The notes below the pieces were generated by a model. The model made no database searches. It saw only the letters and a program-made list of their open reading frames with translations, and was not told where the DNA came from. Positions 18,026 through 24,886 of a stretch of 64,000 nucleotides of DNA are shown one piece after another. Source of the DNA: Sphingobium sp. SYK-6 (GTDB lineage Bacteria; Pseudomonadota; Alphaproteobacteria; Sphingomonadales; Sphingomonadaceae); NCBI RefSeq assembly GCF_000283515.1, contig NC_015976.1, positions 682,001 through 746,000 of the forward strand. Direction: 5' to 3'. A program made the position numbers and the translations under genes. The stretch's first letter is position 1; every line of letters starts with the position of its first letter.

Positions 18026-18629
18026 CCTGTTCGGCTAATAGCCGCGCAATAAGTTCATCCATTTCAGATAAGTCAGTAATCATGTCAGGACGGTTTCTGG
18101 CATCATGCATGCGCTGCAGAATATCGCAGTGATGGTCGCGATGTTGGGTGCGTATTAGCTCTAAGACCGTGGTTGAACCGGGAAGCCATTGAGATAATTT
18201 TCGACATAGAACAAAGTAACTTAGGGCGCGCGCTGTACGCCCATTTCCCTCACAAAACGGATGGATATGATTGACGCCCCACAACGTATAGGAAGCCGCC
18301 TGGGTGGGTGACCACCCCGACCAATTTCTATGCAGGACTTCTAGAAAGGCCTCCATTTCCTCGTAGACGAGGCACCAATCTGAGGGGCGATGCTGCCCGA
18401 CTTCGACATTGTAGTGAAGGCGATACTTCCCCGGCTGTTGAGAAATGTAGCGCGTTGCATAGGCGTTAAGTGTGCATATGAATTCATGGTCTATCTGAAG
18501 GCCAAAACCGGCGTTAGCGATGACAAAGGAAGTGTGCAAAAAATCAAATTGTCTTGCTCGATTCCGCGCCGATACGAATTGTTCCGCCTGTTGCCCCGCA
18601 GCAGTTTTGGTATCGATTAAAAATGGCAT
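17964..18629 (-). CDS. Fic-family protein (putative AMP-transferase toxin)
   Basis: 221 aa from ATG 18629, chosen for the GGGAGGGG site just upstream. The Fic motif HPFCEGNGRTAR (residues 123-134) is complete, with catalytic His123, so nucleotide transfer (usually AMP from ATP) to a protein target is plausible. No inhibitory (S/T)xxxE(G/N) helix was seen at its own N- or C-terminus, so control in trans is expected. A 55-codon gene lies just upstream on the same strand with an intrinsic terminator between them. Its 3' end overlaps the transposase gene by 62 bp. Confidence 0.88.
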   Translation of the reverse strand: MPFLIDTKTAAGQQAEQFVSARNRARQFDFLHTSFVIANAGFGLQIDHEFICTLNAYATRYISQQPGKYRLHYNVEVGQHRPSDWCLVYEEMEAFLEVLHRNWSGWSPTQAASYTLWGVNHIHPFCEGNGRTARALSYFVLCRKLSQWLPGSTTVLELIRTQHRDHHCDILQRMHDARNRPDMITDLSEMDELIARLLAEQVRLAQDEIARRAANTPSNSG

Positions 18630-18642
18630 GTCCCCTCCCACG

Positions 18643-18670
18643 AAAAAGGCCCGACGATTGCCGGGCCTTT
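18643..18670 (-). terminator. Intrinsic terminator between the small gene and fic
   Basis: Stem AAAGGCCCG/CGGGCCTTT (18662-18670 and 18645-18653) with an 8-nt loop, followed on the minus strand by a T tract (18647-18643). It lies between the stop of the small upstream gene (18696) and the Fic ribosome site (18631-18638), so it should reduce Fic expression relative to that gene. Confidence 0.75.
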
Positions 18671-18695
18671 AATCGCATTCCACCGCGATCGAGTG

Positions 18696-18863
18696 TCAAG
18701 CCATTTGTGCGAGGTCGATGGCCTTTTTCACTGATTCTTTGGTGTCATTTCCCTTTGAAGGAGCGTTCCCATAAACGAAGCTAATGCGCTGAGCATCAAG
18801 CTCCGCTTGGGACATGCGATATCCTTTTAGGCTATCCAACGCCTTCCTTAGCTCTTCGGTCAT
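18696..18863 (-). CDS. Small protein upstream of fic, candidate antitoxin
   Basis: 55 aa, mostly helical, starting after a consensus AAGGAGG site at ATG 18863. It contains AQRISFVYGNAPS (residues 24-36). The run SFVYGN sits where VbhA-type Fic antitoxins have SxxxE(G/N), but Gly replaces the inhibitory Glu. Position, size and strand fit an antitoxin of the Fic protein; the missing Glu argues for a different inhibition mode or another role. Transcription would pass through the terminator at 18643-18670 to reach fic. Confidence 0.6.
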   Translation of the reverse strand: MTEELRKALDSLKGYRMSQAELDAQRISFVYGNAPSKGNDTKESVKKAIDLAQMA

Positions 18864-18925
18864 GTATGGCCTCCTTACCCACAAAACGAAAACAACCTAA
18901 TGTTGTTCCCGTTAAGAAAGAGTGC

Positions 18926-18968
18926 AGAGTATCATATGTGATGCTTTTGCAAGCGTCGTTGATACTCT
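18926..18968. promoter_or_regulatory. Inverted repeat upstream of the antitoxin-like gene
   Basis: Nine-bp arms AGAGTATCA (18926-18934) and TGATACTCT (18960-18968), 25 bp apart. The left arm overlaps GTATCATATnnGATGC (18929-18944), also found at the DUF6471 promoter, and a minus-strand TATGAT -10-like box. Candidate shared operator. Confidence 0.45.
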
Positions 18969-19038
18969 TTGACCACAGAATTATGTGGTTATTCCCACGG
19001 CGGCGCAACAAAGTTTTCATTTCTGCGAACGATTAGCA

Positions 19039-19464
19039 TTAGCGCGCCACCTCCCACCGCCGAGGGCGCCCTTCAATCACAACGACCTCGCCGTCTCGCT
19101 TCGCCAGCGCTTTGTTTATCGGCCCCACAAGAGCCTTCACGGCGGCCTTGTCGCTTTCTGCGTGAGGATCGAACGCCAAGGCCCGCTCTGCTATCTCCAG
19201 CGACGTGAGCGGCCTTCCTGCCTCGCGCAGAACAGTCAGGAAAACGCGAAGGCCGATTCCGCGCTGTTTCCAGCGATTATAGCTGCGCGGCTGAATTGGC
19301 CGCGTGTCTGACAGGTCCAGCCCGTCATCAAATAGCTTGGCTGCAATCTCGACATGACCGGCAAGATCGCGCAGCCTTTCCGCCTCGCGCTCGTGATGCT
19401 CAGCCTCTCCGATAAGGCGCGCATACTTGTCCCGAAGCGCGAATGTGACGTGACGCTCTGCCAT
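19039..19464 (-). CDS. Hypothetical protein, coiled coil plus winged-helix-like (transposon passenger)
   Basis: 141 aa. The N-terminal part is a charged helix (YARLIGEAEHHEREAERLRD, about 14-33), probably a coiled coil. The C-terminal half, GLRVFLTVLREAGRPLTSLE onward, has the spacing of a winged helix-turn-helix (SLEIAERAL as second helix) and ends in a basic RRWEVAR. No named family. It is the rightmost gene in the element, ending 45 bp inside the right repeat by its start codon. The ribosome site is weak. It may be a DNA-binding accessory protein. Confidence 0.65.
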   Translation of the reverse strand: MAERHVTFALRDKYARLIGEAEHHEREAERLRDLAGHVEIAAKLFDDGLDLSDTRPIQPRSYNRWKQRGIGLRVFLTVLREAGRPLTSLEIAERALAFDPHAESDKAAVKALVGPINKALAKRDGEVVVIEGRPRRWEVAR

Positions 19465-19508
19465 CCCCGCAAAATAGCGAGAGACACGCTTTTAGGGGAT
19501 TCTCATGC

Positions 19509-19532
19509 TGGTGCGTTTGCTACATAATGCCG
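19509..19532. repeat. Right terminal inverted repeat of the transposon
   Basis: 24 bp, exact reverse complement of 15720-15743, followed by target duplication GTCATTCC (19533-19540). Beyond it, the remainder of a family A palindrome runs to 19560. Confidence 0.92.
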
Positions 19533-19677
19533 GTCATTCCCACGCAAGTGGGAATCCAGTTGCCACGCCGCGATGCAGAGCGGCATTCATCCCCGCCCGC
19601 GCCTGTCCCCCGGGGAATGTTTGAGCGACTCAGCCAGTTCCTTCATGCTGCCCGCCTCACTGTGGGAGGTGAACATC

Positions 19678-20256
19678 ATGAAGAAGTTATTTCTGGCGAC
19701 TCTGCTGATTGGTTCCGCCATGCCTGCGCAGGCGCTTACAACATATCGCTATGATTTCGCCTGGGGCACCGGATCATCTTATTATTATGTTCCGGAGTTG
19801 GGCTATGTAGATACTCCAGGCTGGTTCTCGGCCACGATGAAGCTGAGTATTACGGACGAAGGATTCATCTGGTGCTCGATGTGGTCCGGCTCAGCAATTT
19901 GCGAGATCGGCCCGTCGGGTTTCATTGTGGAATACGAAAATTATCAGACAATGTTCAGATTTGAGGCCCGGTTTGATCCGTTTGTTGGCCGATTGCCCAC
20001 CTCGTCTGAGGGCTTCCGATATGCCACTTTGAGCGGTTACTACCCATTCCGGGGCTATTGGGCTGATTTCAAGCATGTAACGGTCTCTGTCTACCAGGAG
20101 GATGAGGAGCCGTCCGATACATTCAGGTTCAGCTTCCACCCCGGCATCCCCGAGCCCGCCACATGGGCGATGATGATCGGCGGTTTCGCGCTGGCGGGCG
20201 GGGCGTTGCGGCGGCGGGGGATGGCGGCGCGCGTTCGGGGCGTTCAGTTCGCCTGA
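19678..20256 (+). CDS. PEP-CTERM sorting-domain protein
   Basis: 192 aa. Signal peptide MKKLFLATLLIGSAMPAQA, a beta-rich extracellular domain without known family, and a C-terminal sorting signal: PEPATWAMM, a hydrophobic helix (IGGFALAGGAL) and RRRG. An exosortase should cut near the PEP motif and release or anchor the protein at the surface, in association with exopolysaccharide. GGGAGG precedes the ATG. It lies just right of the transposon, with EPS genes on the other side, so the element has separated parts of one functional region. No exosortase gene is in the window. Confidence 0.88.
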   Translation: MKKLFLATLLIGSAMPAQALTTYRYDFAWGTGSSYYYVPELGYVDTPGWFSATMKLSITDEGFIWCSMWSGSAICEIGPSGFIVEYENYQTMFRFEARFDPFVGRLPTSSEGFRYATLSGYYPFRGYWADFKHVTVSVYQEDEEPSDTFRFSFHPGIPEPATWAMMIGGFALAGGALRRRGMAARVRGVQFA

Positions 20257-20531
20257 TCGTTCCAGGTCCGCGCTTCGGCGCGGGCCGCCTCATAGGCATT
20301 CACGGTGCCGGCGTGGCGCAGCGCGCACTGGCCGAGCAGTCGGGCCGTCTCGGCGAGCTTGAGCGTCAGCGTGGCGATGTCATTGCGCGCCAGCAGCGGC
20401 GGCATCGGGCAGGGTGCAGACAAGGCCGCCGGCAGGGCGGGGGGCACAGGCGACAGCCGCGAGGGCGCGGTTGAGTTCGGCGCGCACGCCGTCAGTAATG
20501 CCGGCAGCAGGGTCGGAAAAGCGTGTCTCAC
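20244..20531 (-). CDS. Rz1-like outer-membrane spanin lipoprotein
   Basis: 95 aa from a GTG start with AGGGAG eight bases upstream. The N-terminus LLPALLTAC is a lipobox, predicting an acylated protein, and the mature part is proline-rich at first, as in Rz1. Its reading frame begins inside the preceding inner-membrane spanin gene (152-bp overlap), the classic Rz/Rz1 arrangement. It should complete host lysis by linking outer and inner membranes. The 3' end overlaps the convergent PEP-CTERM gene by 13 bp. Confidence 0.65.
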   Translation of the reverse strand: MRHAFPTLLPALLTACAPNSTAPSRLSPVPPALPAALSAPCPMPPLLARNDIATLTLKLAETARLLGQCALRHAGTVNAYEAARAEARTWNDQAN

Positions 20532-20844
20532 GGGTCAGCTCCCTGATGAGCGTGGGCTGGATGATGGTGGCGTGGCGCGCGTCCAGCGCGTCGATCTGCC
20601 CGGTCACCCGCGTGCCGATCGCGCCGATGCTGCCGGCGAGCCGCTGCTCGCTGCGGCGCAGTTCCGCACGGAGCTGGTTCTCGCTCATGATCCGCGCGGT
20701 CTCGATCTGGGCGCGGGTCCGCGTGGCGGCATTGCGGTCGATCCAGAGCATCGCGCCGAGCAGGGCGGCGAGCGCGATCCCATGCGGCAGCAGGCGCAGG
20801 AGCCAGGCAGGCATCACAGGTCCAGGCATCACAGGCTCCGGCAT
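20380..20844 (-). CDS. Rz-like inner-membrane spanin
   Basis: 154 aa. The start ATG overlaps the endolysin stop by one base. After a short repeated VMP-rich leader comes one membrane helix (about residues 17-33, GIALAALLGAMLWID), then a charged periplasmic helix (MSENQLRAELRRSEQRLA) and a C-terminal region with paired cysteines. This is the topology of an i-spanin. It shares its 3' half with the out-of-frame Rz1-like gene. Sequence identity to named Rz proteins cannot be judged; the call rests on topology and gene order. Confidence 0.65.
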   Translation of the reverse strand: MPEPVMPGPVMPAWLLRLLPHGIALAALLGAMLWIDRNAATRTRAQIETARIMSENQLRAELRRSEQRLAGSIGAIGTRVTGQIDALDARHATIIQPTLIRELTRETRFSDPAAGITDGVRAELNRALAAVACAPRPAGGLVCTLPDAAAAGAQ

Positions 20845-21326
20845 CACAGATTGGTGAGGCACAGCTTGCGCTCCGCCTCCCGCCGGTTGACGAGCCCCTG
20901 CACGCGCTGGCCGCCCGCATTCACCCACATCAGGAAGGCGTCGCAGCCGCCTTTCCAGTCGCCGGCATTGAAGCGCCGCGCCACGGTCGAGCGGGCGAAG
21001 GCGGCCGGGCCGATATTGTAGGTGAGGCTGATCGCGGCGGCGAACTGATGCGGCCGCTCGCGCAGGGCAGGGACGGCGGCAAGCACGGCCGGAGCGAACT
21101 CCGCCGAGAGCGTGCCGTCCAGCATCGCCTCGCATTCGGCGGCGGTGTAGCGGCGCATCGCCACGCGCGTTTCGCCGGTGCAGACGGTCCAGATGCCGAC
21201 CACGTCGCGATAGGGCTCGGTGCGCGTGCCTTCCCAGCGCTCGATGAGCGGGGACGCGATCAGGATCGCCAGCGCCACGAAGGCACTGCCGATCGCGCCG
21301 CCGGTGGCCTTGGACTGCGCGCTCAT
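20844..21326 (-). CDS. SAR-type phage endolysin (GH24 lysozyme)
   Basis: 160 aa. The T4-lysozyme catalytic triad spacing is exact: Glu in ERWEG, eight residues, Asp in YRD, five residues, Thr in TGE. The C-terminal part (FAAAISLTYNIGPAAF, FLMWVNAGGQ) is typical GH24. The N-terminus has a weakly hydrophobic Ala/Gly-rich segment (about 8-27), as in signal-arrest-release endolysins that are tethered until the membrane is depolarised. It cleaves peptidoglycan glycan strands in the periplasm. It lies between the holin-like and spanin genes. Confidence 0.85.
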   Translation of the reverse strand: MSAQSKATGGAIGSAFVALAILIASPLIERWEGTRTEPYRDVVGIWTVCTGETRVAMRRYTAAECEAMLDGTLSAEFAPAVLAAVPALRERPHQFAAAISLTYNIGPAAFARSTVARRFNAGDWKGGCDAFLMWVNAGGQRVQGLVNRREAERKLCLTNL

Positions 21327-21414
21327 TGCCGGGCCTCGCGCCGGGTCCTGCGTCCGTGGGGGATCAGTCGTGCGCGCAGCGCGCTGCGCATCCTGCCGTG
21401 CATCATTGCGTCTC

Positions 21415-21690
21415 CTATCTGTGCAGGCCGCCGCCCTTGATGGCAGCGATGATGCCGCCGATGCCGGCGAGCAGCGCCGCCACCCATCGGATGAGGCGGC
21501 CGGCGGTCTTGGCGGTCGTCCAGGCAGCAAGGACTTCCCGCGTCTCGCGGGCGATCTGCTCCAGCAGAGCGACGCGCTCGGCCAGCGTGCCGAGCTTCTC
21601 GCCCTGTCCATCTACCTTGCCGGTGAGGGCGCCGATCTCGCCGATGAGCCGGTCGAGCTTGGCGCCGAGGTCGTTGTGGGTGCGGGGCAT
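21415..21690 (-). CDS. XhlA-like holin/accessory lysis protein
   Basis: 91 aa with an N-terminal coiled coil (LDRLIGEIGALTGKVDGQG) and one C-terminal membrane helix (WVAALLAGIGGIIAAI, about 69-84), ending in a short basic tail. This is the layout of XhlA-type proteins found beside phage lysins. The start lies seven bases after the stop of the SGNH hydrolase gene. It may time endolysin release by membrane depolarisation. Confidence 0.6.
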   Translation of the reverse strand: MPRTHNDLGAKLDRLIGEIGALTGKVDGQGEKLGTLAERVALLEQIARETREVLAAWTTAKTAGRLIRWVAALLAGIGGIIAAIKGGGLHR

Positions 21691-21696
21691 GGCCGT

Positions 21697-22917
21697 TCAG
21701 CCCATCTGCTCGATGTGGCGCAGCGTGCCGGCCATCAGCGCCGCCGTAGCGGCATAGCCTTCCGGCGTCTGGTGGATGCCGTCCGCGAGCAGGTAGCCCG
21801 CGCTTACCGCCGCATCGCCGCTGCCATAGAAGCTGCGCAGGTTGACGACCGGCACATCATTGCTCGCCGCGAGCGCCAGGATGGCGTCGTTATAGGCGAG
21901 CTGCCGGGCCGCGGGCACGGCCTCCGCGCTCGTTTCGGCCGAGGGGCAGGGGCACAGCAGGATCACGTCCGCGCCGCCCGCCTTCGCCGCCGTGATGAGC
22001 GACTGGAGCGCGACGTCATAAGCGGCGGTCCAGTTGCCTGCCCGCCAGTCGTTGATGCCGAGGTTGATGATGACGAGATCGGCCTGCTCGGCCTGCAGCA
22101 GCTCCAGCCGGTAATAAGGCCGGCCGGTCGGCGTGGGCCAGGCCACCGCCTTGCTGGACGAGATCGCGGCATTGTAGACATTGACGAGGCGCTCGTCCCG
22201 CAGGCCCTCGATCGAGATGACCGCGTGATAGCCGCTCACCCACGAGAAGCTGATCGTGTGGAGGCCGGGCGTTGCCAGCGCCGGCACGGTGGCGGCATCG
22301 ATGATGAGCTCGCCAAGCGCATAGCCCGCGCCGTTCTGCCGGTCGACGCTCGTCGCCGCGCCGCCGTCGATGCTCCAGGAGAAGACGCCGGTCGCGGTCG
22401 ATCGCGTATAAAGCACCCGGAAGCCGGTCACATCCTCGCTCGGCGTGAAAGTGAACGTGCCGGTGGTGGACTGGCCGAGGATCTTGCCGCCCAGCGAGTC
22501 CTCCACCGGATTGCACTGCCCGGTGAAGGTGAAGTTGGGGAAGCTGGCGTTCATGGCGACGGCCGTGCCCTGGCCGTTGAAGCCCACCAGATTCTCGTGG
22601 CTGGTCGCCAGCCCGGCCTCGCGCAGCAGCCGCGCCATGCGGGCCGGCCACGAATGGTAGCGCGAGTTGCCAGTGACGACGCCGCCCGTGGCGGTCGTGC
22701 TGTCGCCCACGGTGATGACCCGCATGTTCCGCGTCCCGGCCCGCACGGCGGCGAACCCGGCGCGGATGGCGGCCGTGTTGGCGAGCGTGAGGCCGCTCAC
22801 CGAGGGATCGAGCGGCGGGGCGGCTGGAATGCCGCCACCCCCGCTTCCCGCCGGCGGGCGATGGCGGCGCATGCTGCCCGCCGTGCCGAGGCCGAAGCCA
22901 TAGTCGCGCAGCGTCAT
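21697..22917 (-). CDS. Phage-type SGNH/GDSL hydrolase
   Basis: 406 aa. The N-terminus includes a Gly/Pro-rich linker. SGNH block I is ITVGDSTT (Ser nucleophile), block III is NLGINDW (Asn), and block V is DGIHQT (Asp/His). A beta-sandwich insertion (about 120-210) may bind carbohydrate. Such enzymes on tail or spike proteins deacetylate surface polysaccharide. Its ATG overlaps the stop of the spike base gene by one base, so a virion-spike role is likely. No signal peptide is seen, as expected for a structural phage protein. Confidence 0.8.
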   Translation of the reverse strand: MTLRDYGFGLGTAGSMRRHRPPAGSGGGGIPAAPPLDPSVSGLTLANTAAIRAGFAAVRAGTRNMRVITVGDSTTATGGVVTGNSRYHSWPARMARLLREAGLATSHENLVGFNGQGTAVAMNASFPNFTFTGQCNPVEDSLGGKILGQSTTGTFTFTPSEDVTGFRVLYTRSTATGVFSWSIDGGAATSVDRQNGAGYALGELIIDAATVPALATPGLHTISFSWVSGYHAVISIEGLRDERLVNVYNAAISSSKAVAWPTPTGRPYYRLELLQAEQADLVIINLGINDWRAGNWTAAYDVALQSLITAAKAGGADVILLCPCPSAETSAEAVPAARQLAYNDAILALAASNDVPVVNLRSFYGSGDAAVSAGYLLADGIHQTPEGYAATAALMAGTLRHIEQMG

Positions 22918-23183
22918 CAGGCGAGGCCCACAATGTCCGCGGCCGTGGTGCCGGCGACGCGGATGAAGCGGGGGCGCACGTCGAGGATCTGGCCCGAGGC
23001 CACGTTCCGGAACGTCACGTCGGCCGCCGCGCCGGCCGTGCGCAGGGTGATGTGGCCGCCGGTGCCGACATAGATCGCCTTGGGCAGCGGATCGATCTCG
23101 CTGGTGGCGTGGGGCGTGATCGCGAAGGCGTCGCGCGCGGGGAGGGAAAGCGTGTCGATCTGGTGATCGAAGCGGTCGGCCAT
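22917..23183 (-). CDS. GTA-type spike base protein (RCAP_rcc01079 family)
   Basis: 88 aa. The motifs DPLPKAIYVGTGGHITLR (about 31-48), VTFRNVASGQILDVRP and a C-terminal GTTAADIVGL match the family of rcc01079, the spike base protein of the Rhodobacter capsulatus gene transfer agent, which attaches head spikes. The family match is from memory but the motifs are distinctive. It is the first gene of the minus-strand spike/lysis cassette. Confidence 0.8.
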   Translation of the reverse strand: MADRFDHQIDTLSLPARDAFAITPHATSEIDPLPKAIYVGTGGHITLRTAGAAADVTFRNVASGQILDVRPRFIRVAGTTAADIVGLA

Positions 23184-23275
23184 GAGTCTGCCCTTCCTTG
23201 GCTGGTCAAGCGCGGCCGAATCGCCGCCTCGCCCTTAAGCCAGGAAAGGGCCGCTGTAGGACAGCGGAAATTTAC

Positions 23276-23944
23276 CTATTTGGATATTTTCGGATCGACG
23301 AGGATCTTGTCGCGGTACAGGCAGATGTCGTTCACCGGGCAGCGCCAGCATTCCGGCCGCCGCGCCTTGCAGATGTAGCGTCCGTGCAGGATCAGCCAGT
23401 GATGCGCATCGCGCCGGAAGGGCTGCGGCACACGCTTCTCCAGGCCTTTCTCCACCGCAAGGACCGTCTTGCCCGGCGCCAGCCCCATGCGGTTGGCGAC
23501 GCGGAAGATGTGCGTGTCGACCGCGAAGGTCTCCTCGCCGAACGCGGTGTTCATCACCACATTGGCGGTCTTGCGTCCCACGCCCGGCAGGCTGGTCAGC
23601 ACGTCGCGGTCGCGCGGCACTTCACCGTCATGGTTCGCGATCAGCGCTTCGGAGAGGGCGATCACATTCTTCGCCTTGGTGTTGAACAGGCCGATGGTGC
23701 GGATATGGTGCTTGAGGCCGTCCTCGCCCAGCGCCACCATCTGTGCCGGGGTCTTCACCGTTTCGAACAGGCGCCGCGTCGCCTTGTTGACGCCCGCGTC
23801 CGTCGCCTGTGCCGAGAGCACCACGGCGACGAGGAGCTGATAGTCATTGCCATAATCGAGTTCGGTGCGCGGCGCCGGGTTCGCCTCGGCGAGGCGCGAG
23901 AACAGCTCGAAGATCTGCGCGCGGTTGAGCTGGCGAGCGGCCAT
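23276..23944 (-). CDS. nth: Endonuclease III
   Basis: 222 aa, normal length. The helix-hairpin-helix is LPGVGRKTANVV with the catalytic Lys, the catalytic Asp is in VDTHIFRV, and the 4Fe-4S loop has the exact C-x6-C-x2-C-x5-C pattern near the C-terminus. It removes oxidised pyrimidines and nicks abasic sites in base-excision repair. It starts seven bases after the dapB stop, so the two form an operon. Confidence 0.95.
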   Translation of the reverse strand: MAARQLNRAQIFELFSRLAEANPAPRTELDYGNDYQLLVAVVLSAQATDAGVNKATRRLFETVKTPAQMVALGEDGLKHHIRTIGLFNTKAKNVIALSEALIANHDGEVPRDRDVLTSLPGVGRKTANVVMNTAFGEETFAVDTHIFRVANRMGLAPGKTVLAVEKGLEKRVPQPFRRDAHHWLILHGRYICKARRPECWRCPVNDICLYRDKILVDPKISK

Positions 23945-23951
23945 GGCGGCG

Positions 23952-24719
23952 TCAGAGCCCCAGCACGTCCGCCATGGTGTAGCGCCCCGGTGCCTTGCCG
24001 ATCAGCCATTGCGCGGCCTTCACGGCCCCGCGCGCGAAGATCACCCGGCTCTCCGCCCGGTGCCCGAGCTCGATCCGCTCGTTTTCCCCCGCGAGGATCA
24101 CCAGATGGTCGCCCGCCACCGATCCGCCGCGCAGGCTGGCAAAGCCGATGTCGCCCGGCCGCCGCGCGCCGGTGATGCCGTCGCGCCCCCGCGCGCTGTG
24201 GGTGGCGAGGTCGACGCCGCGTCCCTGTGCTGCCGCCTGCCCCAGCAGCAAAGCGGTGCCGGAGGGGGCATCCACCTTGTGCCGGTGATGCATCTCGGCG
24301 ATCTCGATGTCCCAGTCGTCGCCCAGCCGGGCGGCCGCCTCGCGCACCAGCGCGGCGAGCAGGTTCACGCCGAGCGAAGTGTTGCCGGTCTGCAGCACTG
24401 CGATGTGCGTCGCCGCCGCGTCGATCGCGGCCTGATGCTCGGCTTCCAGCCCGGTCGTGCCGATGAGCAGCGGCTTGCCCGCCGCGATGCAGGCATCGAG
24501 ATGCGCGCGCAGCGCCGCGGGCACGGAGAAGTCGATCAGCACGTCCGCTCGCGTCGCGAGGGTCCCCGGATCAGCGGTGATCGGCGCGCCGGCCGCGCCG
24601 ATGGTTCCCTCGGCCTTGCCGTCCGTCCCGCCCGCGATCGCGAGCCCGGCCGCGTCCGCTACGCCCGCAATCGCCTGGCCCATGCGCCCCCGCGCCCCGA
24701 AAATGCCGATCGCCGTCAT
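23952..24719 (-). CDS. dapB: 4-hydroxy-tetrahydrodipicolinate reductase
   Basis: 255 aa from MTAIGIFG. The Rossmann start GIFGARGRMG binds NAD(P)H, DFSVPAAL and GTTGL are conserved, and the substrate/catalytic segment is EMHHRHKVDAPSGTALLLG (EMHHRHKVDAPSGTA). It catalyses the reduction step in lysine and diaminopimelate synthesis in the cytoplasm. An alternative ATG six codons upstream is possible. It forms an operon with nth downstream. Confidence 0.95.
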   Translation of the reverse strand: MTAIGIFGARGRMGQAIAGVADAAGLAIAGGTDGKAEGTIGAAGAPITADPGTLATRADVLIDFSVPAALRAHLDACIAAGKPLLIGTTGLEAEHQAAIDAAATHIAVLQTGNTSLGVNLLAALVREAAARLGDDWDIEIAEMHHRHKVDAPSGTALLLGQAAAQGRGVDLATHSARGRDGITGARRPGDIGFASLRGGSVAGDHLVILAGENERIELGHRAESRVIFARGAVKAAQWLIGKAPGRYTMADVLGL

Positions 24720-24886
24720 CCTTGCCGCGCCCTTCATGGAAATGCCGTCCGCCCGGCCGATGCCAGACTGGCGCGCGCTTGTCATCCGCTCTCGTCCGGC
24801 GTCATCCGTGGCCCGGCGCCACCCGGCGTGGGAAGGGAGTCTGGTCGAGCAAGCATGTAGGGTTGTAAGCTGGAAACAGCGATCCG

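Larger units (their letters stand above)
15720..19532. mobile_element. Complete IS1595-family transposon with passenger genes
   Basis: 3813 bp bounded by 24-bp perfect terminal inverted repeats (15720-15743 and 19509-19532, starting CGGCATTATGTAGC). It is flanked by an 8-bp direct duplication GTCATTCC (15712-15719 and 19533-19540); 8 bp is the duplication length known for IS1595. It contains an intact ISXO2-type transposase plus five other ORFs: a two-helix membrane protein, a DUF6471 protein, a Fic protein, a small putative antitoxin and a 141-aa protein. GC content is visibly lower than in the flanks. Some IS1595 subgroups are known to carry passengers; this gene set is described here from the sequence. 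Confidence 0.92.
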
